Both the position numbers and the translations under genes were made by a program. This document shows positions 7,630 through 14,680 of a stretch of 23,289 nucleotides of DNA, piece after piece (position 1 is the stretch's first letter; each line of letters starts with the position of its first letter). Below the pieces are notes generated by a model that saw only the letters and a program-made list of their open reading frames with translations, was not told the origin of the DNA and did not search any database. Source of the stretch: JADFXI01 sp050011415 (GTDB lineage Bacteria; Nitrospirota; Thermodesulfovibrionia; Thermodesulfovibrionales; Dissulfurispiraceae); contig JBEKJD010000011.1 in assembly GCA_050011415.1 (NCBI GenBank), forward strand, positions 1 to 23,289, written 5' to 3'.

Positions 7630-8422
7630 TATGGTCCCCTTCTGATTTGCCGCGAATATGCTCGTGCACTACTGATACCGCCTGCCTGATTTCCTCTGTT
7701 TGCGGCAACGTTGCGGCAACTCTGTCTATGTAGTTGTCTTCAAGCGCGCGCCTTCGGGACTCTCTGAAATTCAGATCATACGCCCATGATAATATTGTGA
7801 GTTTAAAGTCATTGAGCGTTTTTAGCATAGCCAGCGGGACCAATTGTTTGTTAAATATGCGGGCCAGCACTTCCTTTGAATATTCGGCAGTGTCGGGAAA
7901 ACCGAGTGACACGGCAGACGGCCTGTTTTCCAGACAGTCTTCGCTCAAATATTCAAAAAATATGCGCCATATATCCAGCTTGTCCGCATCCCGGATCAGT
8001 TTTATAAAAAAAATGATATCAGGTCCGGCCAAGTGAGGCACCCTGAAGGCGTTGTGGAATTTGACCGCAGTTGTAATTATTTCCTGCTCGCGCAACTCAA
8101 GGTCCTTAAGTATGCCGGCAGCGGCAAGCACCTCAGCCCCTAATTCTCCATGGTTTACGGAAACATTATCTTTAAATGTTTTGTACTTGGCGTATTGGGG
8201 GAATCTCCCGACATCATGGAAGAGCGCGATCGCCTCTGCAATCATGGCATCGCCCTCGTCTGAGGATTCATCCCGGACTATGCCCAGAATATTTGCGCAG
8301 ACATTTGCCGTATGCTGTTCCTTCAGCACCAGGTTCCTATTGTCATTCTCATCCGATGTATGGAAAGAAGCGCAATAGCTGGAGAACCATTGTTTAAAGA
8401 TAACCAGATCGTCGCGGTTCAT
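7622..8422 (-). CDS. HD-domain metal-dependent phosphohydrolase
   Basis: The 266-residue protein has a complete HD ligand set: H37, H69-D70 (LFHDVGRF), H91, H123 and D147 (RDADKLD). Having two extra histidines between HD and the last aspartate is typical of HD proteins that bind a two-metal centre and hydrolyse phosphate esters or nucleotides. I see no second catalytic or signalling domain. The gene lies within the corrin operon, overlapping cbiL by four bases (ATGA) and cbiF by eight, so it is co-translated with ring-building enzymes. No known cobalamin step needs an HD hydrolase between CbiL and CbiF. A housekeeping role on a nucleotide or side product is possible, but the substrate is unknown. 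Confidence 0.85.
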   Translation of the reverse strand: MNRDDLVIFKQWFSSYCASFHTSDENDNRNLVLKEQHTANVCANILGIVRDESSDEGDAMIAEAIALFHDVGRFPQYAKYKTFKDNVSVNHGELGAEVLAAAGILKDLELREQEIITTAVKFHNAFRVPHLAGPDIIFFIKLIRDADKLDIWRIFFEYLSEDCLENRPSAVSLGFPDTAEYSKEVLARIFNKQLVPLAMLKTLNDFKLTILSWAYDLNFRESRRRALEDNYIDRVAATLPQTEEIRQAVSVVHEHIRGKSEGDHNG

Positions 8423-9135
8423 TTTTTGATGATCAGCACTGAAAAATAGCTGAGCTCTTTCCCCCTCAGTCCGCTTATATCCCGCACTACCTCTTCGTCA
8501 TGCATCCCGGCCTTTGATATATAGACCGATTTGCCGGTAAGACCTGTTTCCTCGAGGACCTCAAGAATCCGATCAAAAACCTTGTGGACTTTCATGAGCA
8601 CTACCGTATCAAAGTGTTCGAGCACGGCGCCTATATCACGCACATATGTTGCAGGCAGAACAGCGATCCTTTCGTCAGCCAGTCCGAGTGATATTCCTGC
8701 CCGGGCAGCTGAAGCAGTGATTGATGATATTCCGGGGACAATCTCGACAATGAGCGAAGGATTGAGTTCAAGCAGCCGGTCATAGAGGTAGAAAAAGGTG
8801 CTGTAAATCGTGGGGTCCCCTATGGTAATGAATGCCATATCAGTCCCCCTGTTAAGAATGCCCAGAACGGTTTCTACGGTCTCATTCCATTTGGTATCCA
8901 GCTCGCAGATTTGCGCCGGACCCCTTGTTTTTCTCATTGGGAAGTGCGCCTCTATTATCTCCTTACCGGCCATGTCCACGATTTTTTTTACAATGTTCAA
9001 TGCAGTGCTGCTGCCTTCTTCCCTGCCTTTAGGGACGCAAATACAGCGCACTTCCCTGAGTATCCGAACAGCCTTGAGAGTAAGCAGTTCGGGGTCGCCG
9101 GGCCCAACGCCTATGACATACAGTGTGCCTGTCAC
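8419..9135 (-). CDS. cbiL: Cobalt-precorrin-2 C20-methyltransferase
   Basis: The 238-residue protein has the tetrapyrrole methylase fold: LYVIGVGPGDPELLTLKA, CVPKG near residue 34, FITIGDPTIYSTF and EIVPGISSITASAARAG. The CVPKGREEGSS segment and the GDPTIYST loop are typical of CbiL/CobI rather than CbiF or CbiH. It transfers a methyl group from SAM to C20, the first methylation after cobalt insertion. Translation starts at GTG 9135, whose GTGA overlaps the stop of cbiE-cbiT. The stop overlaps the HD gene start as ATGA. Confidence 0.94.
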   Translation of the reverse strand: MTGTLYVIGVGPGDPELLTLKAVRILREVRCICVPKGREEGSSTALNIVKKIVDMAGKEIIEAHFPMRKTRGPAQICELDTKWNETVETVLGILNRGTDMAFITIGDPTIYSTFFYLYDRLLELNPSLIVEIVPGISSITASAARAGISLGLADERIAVLPATYVRDIGAVLEHFDTVVLMKVHKVFDRILEVLEETGLTGKSVYISKAGMHDEEVVRDISGLRGKELSYFSVLIIKK

Positions 9136-10439
9136 AAATATTCACCACCCTCACTATTTTTTAATCCGGTTATTATAAATACAGGATTGAGTGCCGACAG
9201 GAAATTGCCGTCGCCGGCAGCCTTAATCCTTGAAACAGAAATCTGCGATATGTCCATTATAAAGCCTGCTCTTTTCAGTTCGTAAATTGTCGTGTCCAGG
9301 GTCTCTATTTTAACTGCATTTATAACAACAATTCCGGAAGACATTGTTTTGGCGATCAGGGGAATAATCTCTGCAAGCTGTCCGCTGCCGCCTCCTATGA
9401 AGACCCTGTCCGGAAGAGGGAGTTCTTTTAAAGCATCCGGGGCAAGGCCCTCTATAACCTCCACATTTGATGTTTGAAACCTGGTCCTGTTTTCCCTGAT
9501 GTTGGCTATCTGCTCTTTGTTTTTCTCGACAGCGAATACTTTTAATCGTGGGAATAGCCGGGCCGCCTCGATGGATATGGAGCCTGAGCCTGAACCTATA
9601 TCCCATAATACGCCTGCCTGCGGCAGCCTTAATTTGTGTATGGTTACTGCCCTGACCTCATCTTTCGTTATGAGCCCTCCTGAATGGGCTATTTCTTCTT
9701 CTTTTAGTCCGAAAGCGCTGTCAGAAGGCTTTGGGCCGGGGACCGCAGGTTGCAAACCCAGAATTATTACGACATTTGGACCAGAAAATAACTTTCCGGC
9801 AATCTCTTCAGGCGACCCCTCTGTAATTTTCTCATCCTCATACCCGAGCTTTTCGCAGACATAAAGCATGGGGGAGAGGCTATTGGCCCGCCTCAGGCGG
9901 GGTGACAGGCTAAGGCCCCGGGCTATTTCAGAAGGATTGTTTTCCCTGTCTGTCAGAATGGCGATTTTATTATGCCTCTCAAGCAGAGACGGAATATCCT
10001 GTATCTCATACGGCAGGCGTCTTCTTTTTGCGGGGTCCGGACCTCCGTGAAGGCTAATGAGAAAAGCGTCATTCCACGACTCTTTTATCCTTGAGAATGC
10101 TATCTGGACGTTTGACAAATCAGGAATTATCTCCACTGAGCTTTTCCCGAACTCTTCTACAATTCTTCTGCCGATGCCTGAAAATAGAGGGTCTCCCGAG
10201 GCTATCAGGACAATCTTTTTTGTCTCATGGTTGTCGCGTAGGAAGTTAAATGTTTCATTGATATTATCAGGCACGATGACTTTATTTTTTACAGCTTCAA
10301 ATTCTTCATATCGCTTAAAGACTTCAAGGAGTCTTTTGGACGCAAGAATAACGTCGGAACCTGAAATAAGGTCCCGGGCTTTTCTGTCAAATGGCTTAAA
10401 GCCTATGCCTATGACAGTGATTTTATTCGCTGCTTGCAA
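9132..10439 (-). CDS. cbiET: CbiE-CbiT fusion: cobalt-precorrin-7 C5-methyltransferase and precorrin-6B C15-methyltransferase/decarboxylase
   Basis: This 435-residue protein has the layout of CobL. CbiE occupies roughly residues 1-225, with ITVIGIGFKPF, IASGDPLFSGIG and a degenerate FLISLHGG segment. CbiT follows from about 245, with GGLITKDEVRAVTIHKL and the SAM-binding DIGSGSGSISIEAA (280 onwards), then DRVFIGGGSG. Together they methylate C5 and C15 and remove the C12 acetate carboxyl. The start is TTG 10439, backed by AAGGAG at 10446-10451, and overlaps cbiD by 17 bases. Residues about 180-185 derive from a CCCGCCTCAGGCGGG palindrome that seems inserted in a CbiE surface loop. Confidence 0.94.
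   Translation of the reverse strand: MQAANKITVIGIGFKPFDRKARDLISGSDVILASKRLLEVFKRYEEFEAVKNKVIVPDNINETFNFLRDNHETKKIVLIASGDPLFSGIGRRIVEEFGKSSVEIIPDLSNVQIAFSRIKESWNDAFLISLHGGPDPAKRRRLPYEIQDIPSLLERHNKIAILTDRENNPSEIARGLSLSPRLRRANSLSPMLYVCEKLGYEDEKITEGSPEEIAGKLFSGPNVVIILGLQPAVPGPKPSDSAFGLKEEEIAHSGGLITKDEVRAVTIHKLRLPQAGVLWDIGSGSGSISIEAARLFPRLKVFAVEKNKEQIANIRENRTRFQTSNVEVIEGLAPDALKELPLPDRVFIGGGSGQLAEIIPLIAKTMSSGIVVINAVKIETLDTTIYELKRAGFIMDISQISVSRIKAAGDGNFLSALNPVFIITGLKNSEGGEYL
9887..9901. repeat. Short palindromic repeat inside cbiE
   Basis: CCCGCCTCAGGCGGG is a palindrome apart from its central base, and the same 15 bases occur in reverse complement at 10550-10564 inside cbiD. Here it encodes part of PRLRRAN after LSLS, in a place where CbiE proteins vary in length. 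Confidence 0.6.
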
Positions 10440-11571
10440 TTATATCTCCTTCATACGACACAAGGTGTGCCGTAACCGGTGTACCGCATGCAATTGCCTC
10501 GGAATATCTTTTAGCTTCAGCGCATACTTTTGAAAAAATAGTTTTTTGCCCCGCCTGAGGCGGGTTGTTTGCCCTGTTAAGAAAGTCAAAGATCTCTCTT
10601 GCAGTGTTGAATTCCATTCCTTCAGGAGTTTTAATCCCGATAGAGTGCAGGAACTCCACAGCCTTTTTCATAACAATTGCACCGTGCCGCACATGGGTAG
10701 TATACCCCGAAAAGTCTGCGACTTCCCGTGGCCCAGGGTTTGGTGTTGCCATTGCGATCTTGATCATCTTGGCCCATTGGGCACATAGATGAATAGCTGC
10801 GAAGCCGTGCCGTGCAGCCTCGAGAAGGGCAAATTCGAGGTAGTCGCCCATCATGACATACGATTCAACAGGAAAGTCCGTTTTTTTCATATGGGCTTTC
10901 TCTGACGCCCTGCCTGCGGACAGCACGATGATGCCGTGTCCCATCGCCCTTGCCACATTCATTGACGCTGATATGGTGGCTGTCCATGCATCAGAAGATA
11001 TGGGGCGGACAATGCCTGTAGTCCCAAGGATTGAAATACCTCCGACAATGCCAAGCCTGTGATTGAGGGTCTTCTTTGCAAGGTGTTCACCATCAGTTAC
11101 GGAGATTGTTATCTCAAAAGTCCGCAAGGCCGCTTCCCTCACAGCCTCATTTATCATCTGTCTCGGCACCGGGTTGATGGCATGCTCTCCTATTGCAACA
11201 GGCAGGCCGGGCTTTGTAATAACCCCTACCCCTTTGCCGCCCTTGATTATAAGATGCGGGGACGCGGGGACACGGGGACACGGGGACAAAGAAACAGTGT
11301 CATTTAATAATCTTGCTTCCGCAATGATCTCCGCCCCGTTTGTCACATCAGGGTCGTCGCCGGCATCCTTGATTACTGAGGTCCAGGCGGTCTGTCCATT
11401 GTCCTTAATGCCTGACCTGTTAATTGTGAAACTCGCTCTTGTGCCGTCCGGAAACGGGACCTCAACCTTCTGCGGAGCTTCCCCGTTAAGCAGCAGCAGA
11501 ACTGCTGCTTTGGCTGCTCCTGCGGCACAGGCTCCTGTTGTGTATCCGGAACGGAGCGTCTTTCTCAGCAT
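10423..11571 (-). CDS. cbiD: Cobalt-precorrin-5B C1-methyltransferase
   Basis: The 382-residue protein opens with the CbiD signature RSGYTTGACAAGAAKAA. It also shows GGKGVGVITKPGL, the INPVPRQMI segment, GILGTTGIV-type residues (ISILGTTGIVRP) and an AQWAKMIKIAMA helix. CbiD installs the C1 methyl in the oxygen-independent pathway and is a marker of that pathway. Two stretches look acquired: residues about 95-106 (SPCPRVPASPH), encoded by a run of CGGGGACA units, and residues about 336-341 (NPPQAG), encoded by the CCCGCCTGAGGCGGG palindrome. Both keep the frame. The gene overlaps cobO by seven bases and cbiE-cbiT by 17. Confidence 0.95.
   Translation of the reverse strand: MLRKTLRSGYTTGACAAGAAKAAVLLLLNGEAPQKVEVPFPDGTRASFTINRSGIKDNGQTAWTSVIKDAGDDPDVTNGAEIIAEARLLNDTVSLSPCPRVPASPHLIIKGGKGVGVITKPGLPVAIGEHAINPVPRQMINEAVREAALRTFEITISVTDGEHLAKKTLNHRLGIVGGISILGTTGIVRPISSDAWTATISASMNVARAMGHGIIVLSAGRASEKAHMKKTDFPVESYVMMGDYLEFALLEAARHGFAAIHLCAQWAKMIKIAMATPNPGPREVADFSGYTTHVRHGAIVMKKAVEFLHSIGIKTPEGMEFNTAREIFDFLNRANNPPQAGQKTIFSKVCAEAKRYSEAIACGTPVTAHLVSYEGDIIASSE
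10446..10451 (-). promoter_or_regulatory. Ribosome binding site supporting the TTG start of cbiE-cbiT
   Basis: On the minus strand AAGGAG lies six bases before TTG 10439. It makes a TTG start believable where no ATG is available near the family's usual N-terminus. Confidence 0.6.
10550..10564. repeat. Short palindromic repeat inside cbiD
   Basis: CCCGCCTGAGGCGGG is the reverse complement of the copy at 9887-9901. It encodes most of NPPQAGQ near the C-terminus of CbiD without breaking the frame. Confidence 0.6.
11253..11288. repeat. Tandem GGGGACRC repeat within cbiD
   Basis: About four copies of an 8-base unit (CGGGGACA and CGGGGACG) lie in a row. On the coding strand they give PCPRVPASPH, placed between the NDTVSLS segment and IIKGGKG, where CbiD proteins normally have only a short turn. 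The same unit type recurs in cbiA at 15391-15528. Confidence 0.65.
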
Positions 11572-12083
11572 TCTATGCCTGTTCTCGCCTTCACTCCCCG
11601 GTGCGAATAATGCTTAATCTCTTTCATTTCAGTTACAAGGTCTGCCTGATCGATAATTCTGCTGTCGGTATACCTGCCGGTAAGTACCAGCTCAACTCCC
11701 AGGGGCTTTTTCCCCATTACATCCAGGAGCTCTTCAATGCGTATAAGCCTGTAGTGCAGGGCGATATTAATTTCATCGAGTATTACAACATCATAGTGCC
11801 TTGATGCAATGATATCTTTTACCTCTTTAAATCCTTTTTCAGCAGATTCAAGATCAGCCTTTCCAGGTCCCCTCTCCATCATAAAGCCTTTGCCGAACCG
11901 TTTAACGGTAATAAGGTCGCTGAACCGCTCAAGTGCTTTATGCTCACTGCAGCGGCGCTGTTTTACGAATTGCGCGATAAATACCCTGAGGCCTGCGCCT
12001 GCAGCCCTCAGGGCAAGGCCCAATGCCGCTGTGGTCTTGCCTTTGCCGTTGCCCGTATATATCTGTATGTATCCTCTACGCAT
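11565..12083 (-). CDS. cobO: Cob(I)yrinic acid a,c-diamide adenosyltransferase (CobO/BtuR type)
   Basis: The 172-residue protein has the P-loop GNGKGKTT (11-18), FVKQ, VVILDEINIALHY (Walker B-like) and VLTGR, all standard for the CobO/BtuR/CobA family. It transfers the 5'-deoxyadenosyl group of ATP to Co(I) corrinoids, giving the upper ligand. The family usually runs to 170-200 residues, so it is full length. It overlaps cbiO by eight bases and cbiD by seven. Confidence 0.96.
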   Translation of the reverse strand: MRRGYIQIYTGNGKGKTTAALGLALRAAGAGLRVFIAQFVKQRRCSEHKALERFSDLITVKRFGKGFMMERGPGKADLESAEKGFKEVKDIIASRHYDVVILDEINIALHYRLIRIEELLDVMGKKPLGVELVLTGRYTDSRIIDQADLVTEMKEIKHYSHRGVKARTGIEC

Positions 12084-12924
12084 TGCCGGTCACGGTCTTT
12101 AATATTTCCCTCCGCGCCTCTCCGATGGTAAGGGGTATCTTCCCGAATTGCATCTTGTCCTCATGCTTCAGCCGGTAGATCAATTCCGCAATGTGCGGCA
12201 GTCGGAGCTTTACGTTCTCCATCTCCTCCGGGGCTGTGAAGACCGACTCCGGCGTCCCTCCCCTGATAATGGTCCCGGCGCTCAGGATGTAAAGCTTGTC
12301 CAGAAAGAGGGGGACCAAATCAACGCTGTGGGTCGCCATAACAATGGTTACATCCCTGTCCCTGTTGAGCTTTGTCAGCAGCCGCATCATTTTATATTCG
12401 CCCATGGGGTCCAGCCCCGCGGTTGGTTCGTCGAGGAGCAGTATCTCATGCCCCATGGCCAGCAGTCCTGCTATACATATCCTTTTCTTCTGGCCGAAGC
12501 TCAAATTATGAATCGACTTTTTTGAATATCCTTCCATCTCCACATCTTTGATCGCACCAGCGACCCTGCGAGCAACTTCCTCTTCGGCGCAACCCATGTT
12601 CAGGGGACCGAAGGCCACATCTTCAAAAACAGTTGGCGCGAAGAGCTGGTCATCCGGATTCTGGAACACAAGGCCGACTTTCCGGTAAATGTCGCGCGGC
12701 GAAAGCTTTTTAATGTCTGTCCCGTCAAGGAGGGTGATACCGTCGTAATCGCGTATCAGCCCGTCCATTGCCTTGAGCAGGGTCGTCTTCCCGGATCCGT
12801 TCGAACCAAGGATGCCTGTAAATTCTCCCTTCCGCACCTCGACGGAAATGTCATGGAGCGCCCGCGTCCCATCGGGATACCTGAACAGACGTATTGTTGC
12901 CTCCAGCCTGATCATATCGTCCAT
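12076..12924 (-). CDS. cbiO: Cobalt ECF transporter ATP-binding subunit
   Basis: This 282-residue ABC ATPase has Walker A GSNGSGKT (40-47), a Q-loop (VFQNPDDQLF), the signature LSFGQKKR, Walker B ILLLDEPTAGLD and the H-loop MATHSVDL. VFQNPDDQLFAPTVFEDVAFGP is typical of energy-coupling-factor ATPases, and its pairing with cbiQ and the cobalamin genes points to cobalt uptake. It overlaps cbiQ by 13 bases. An internal ATG at 12915 is an alternative start. The substrate-binding subunits CbiM and CbiN are not in the window. Confidence 0.95.
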   Translation of the reverse strand: MDDMIRLEATIRLFRYPDGTRALHDISVEVRKGEFTGILGSNGSGKTTLLKAMDGLIRDYDGITLLDGTDIKKLSPRDIYRKVGLVFQNPDDQLFAPTVFEDVAFGPLNMGCAEEEVARRVAGAIKDVEMEGYSKKSIHNLSFGQKKRICIAGLLAMGHEILLLDEPTAGLDPMGEYKMMRLLTKLNRDRDVTIVMATHSVDLVPLFLDKLYILSAGTIIRGGTPESVFTAPEEMENVKLRLPHIAELIYRLKHEDKMQFGKIPLTIGEARREILKTVTGNA

Positions 12925-13664
12925 GCAAGCCCCGCAACGATGACGAACAGGAAAGAACAGCCGACCTCAAAGGGCTTGAAGGGCTTGTGTTTCAGCATCG
13001 GCATATTTCCGTCATAGCCCCTTTGAATCATTGCTGTCGTTGTATTCTGGCTGTGCTCAAAGGCCTTGAGAGTCAGAGAGCCGGCCATTATGCCGAAAGA
13101 GCCGAGACCGCGTCTGATGTTTGAATAACCAAGACGGTTTCGCTGGGCGTTATAAATGACTATTGCGTCCTCAAAAAGCACAAAGATGTAACGGTACGCA
13201 AACATTGATATCTCTATGAACGCTTTGGGGATCTTCAGCCAGGAAAGACCTGCCATAAACTCGGCGAATGGCGTCGAAAACCCCAGAACGGCAACAACGG
13301 ATACTGCGCCCAAAATTCTGCAGCCAATCTGCAGCCCGTCCATAAGTCCATCTTTATGACCTGCAATCCTGGCGCCCAGGATGTTCATAGAGAAGAGAAC
13401 ATCCTCACCGGAAAAGAAGAATTTAAGGAAAAGGACTACGCAGGCAATAAAGAGAGGCTCCGAAAACCTCATGATGAAGACTCTTGGCGGTATCTTCATC
13501 CTTATACAGAAAAGAAGGCAGACCAAAGCCGTAAGCAATGGGAAAACAAGTCCCTTATACGTCAGCACCATTAACAGAAGGACCAGGGTAATAAGGAGCT
13601 TGACCCTTGCATCGATTCTCAAAAGCACGTTGTCTTTTTTGAAATATTCAGTCAGCAGTTCCAT
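12912..13664 (-). CDS. cbiQ: Cobalt ECF transporter membrane subunit
   Basis: From ATG 13664 the protein has 250 residues. This start was chosen because the family begins with a short amphipathic stretch before RIDARVKLL, GGAG precedes the ATG, and it falls one base after the cbiX-cbiC stop; a longer frame adds twelve unlikely residues. Several hydrophobic segments are evident: two near residues 22-55, then about 70-85, 115-130 and a last one at the C-terminus. The coupling-helix region includes RNRLGYSNIRRGLGSFG and RAL-type residues (MIQRGYDGNMP), as in CbiQ. It is the transmembrane coupling partner of CbiO. Confidence 0.94.
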   Translation of the reverse strand: MELLTEYFKKDNVLLRIDARVKLLITLVLLLMVLTYKGLVFPLLTALVCLLFCIRMKIPPRVFIMRFSEPLFIACVVLFLKFFFSGEDVLFSMNILGARIAGHKDGLMDGLQIGCRILGAVSVVAVLGFSTPFAEFMAGLSWLKIPKAFIEISMFAYRYIFVLFEDAIVIYNAQRNRLGYSNIRRGLGSFGIMAGSLTLKAFEHSQNTTTAMIQRGYDGNMPMLKHKPFKPFEVGCSFLFVIVAGLAWTI

Positions 13665-13665
13665 C

Positions 13666-14673
13666 TTACTCCGAAGCCATCTTGAGCAAGGCGTTGACAA
13701 TCGCTACAGCAACCGGGGTGCCGCCTTTTCTGCTCAGGTTTGTTATAAAGGGGAACTCCTGTCCCGCAAGAATTGCTTTTGACTCGAAAGCTTTCACAAA
13801 ACCTACCGGAGTTCCGATAACGAGAACGGGTGAATGGATGAACTGGTGATTGGGGGAATTCAGTATATCAATAACCTTTAATAAGGCGGTAGGAGCATTG
13901 CCGATGGCGATAATCCCCACATTCTCTCCGATTTCTTTTTCTATCGCGATTTCAGCGCGTGTTTTGTCCGTTGCCTCTGACGCACGGACCACGTCTTCAT
14001 CTGCAATACCACAGACCACCTTGCCCCCCCATTGCTCAAGACGCTGTTTACTGATGCCGGTCTTCACCATCTCGACATCAGCAAGAATGTTTTTCCCTTC
14101 TTTGATGGCCCTGATCCCGGTTGCAACAGCATCAGGGTGAAATATGAGCGTTTTTGCGAATTCGAAATCAGCTGTTGCATGGATGACCCGCTGCACTATG
14201 GGAAGCTGCTCTTTTGGAAACGCGCTCAAATCGCATTCGCCGGAAAGCAATTCAAAACTTTTCTTTTCGATCTCACCAGGCGCCAGCCTCTTTCCGACCC
14301 CGGTGGCTGTGCAGATACGCTCCATGGCTATCTCGGCCAGTTTTTTGTGTAAGCCCAGAGGCTCGGTGTAAATGAATTCCACCCAGGGGAACATTCCCCC
14401 GGCCTCTTTTATAAGTTCGGGGATGTCTTTCGTAACGTGCATTCCGGAATTCAGAAAGAAAGGGTGAAGGACAATCCTTTGGGCCCCGTCCTTTACGAGT
14501 CTCTTAATGGTCTCCATAATATCGGGATTTGCGAATTGAAGATAAGAGGCCGATATGCAATTGTCGCTGCATCCTGCGTGAAGCATACTGTGCAGCATGG
14601 CTGCCATGGATTCAAGGTTATTTGCGTCTTTCCTTGGACTGCCGTGGCCTACAAGTATTATGTTTTCCTTCAT
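13666..14673 (-). CDS. cbiXC: CbiX-CbiC fusion: sirohydrochlorin cobaltochelatase and cobalt-precorrin-8 methylmutase
   Basis: The 335-residue protein starts with a short CbiX of about 120 residues: ILVGHGSPRKDAN with metal-site H10 and HPFFLNSGMHVTKDIP with a second conserved histidine. CbiC follows from about residue 130 (EIEKKSFELL), with VQRVIHATADFEFA, the conserved active-site histidine within IHAT, ILADVEMVKTGI and GTPVGFVKAFESK. The protein thus joins cobalt insertion at the pathway's start with methyl migration from C11 to C12 near its end. The two steps are not adjacent, so fusion may reflect co-expression or a scaffold, not channelling. It lies seven bases after cbiA and one before cbiQ. 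Confidence 0.95.
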   Translation of the reverse strand: MKENIILVGHGSPRKDANNLESMAAMLHSMLHAGCSDNCISASYLQFANPDIMETIKRLVKDGAQRIVLHPFFLNSGMHVTKDIPELIKEAGGMFPWVEFIYTEPLGLHKKLAEIAMERICTATGVGKRLAPGEIEKKSFELLSGECDLSAFPKEQLPIVQRVIHATADFEFAKTLIFHPDAVATGIRAIKEGKNILADVEMVKTGISKQRLEQWGGKVVCGIADEDVVRASEATDKTRAEIAIEKEIGENVGIIAIGNAPTALLKVIDILNSPNHQFIHSPVLVIGTPVGFVKAFESKAILAGQEFPFITNLSRKGGTPVAVAIVNALLKMASE

Positions 14674-14680
14674 AGAGCGG

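Noticed and set aside
13665..13700. Twelve-residue N-terminal extension of CbiQ
   Set aside because: It would run back into cbiC, and ATG 13664 has GGAG and lies one base after the cbiC stop.
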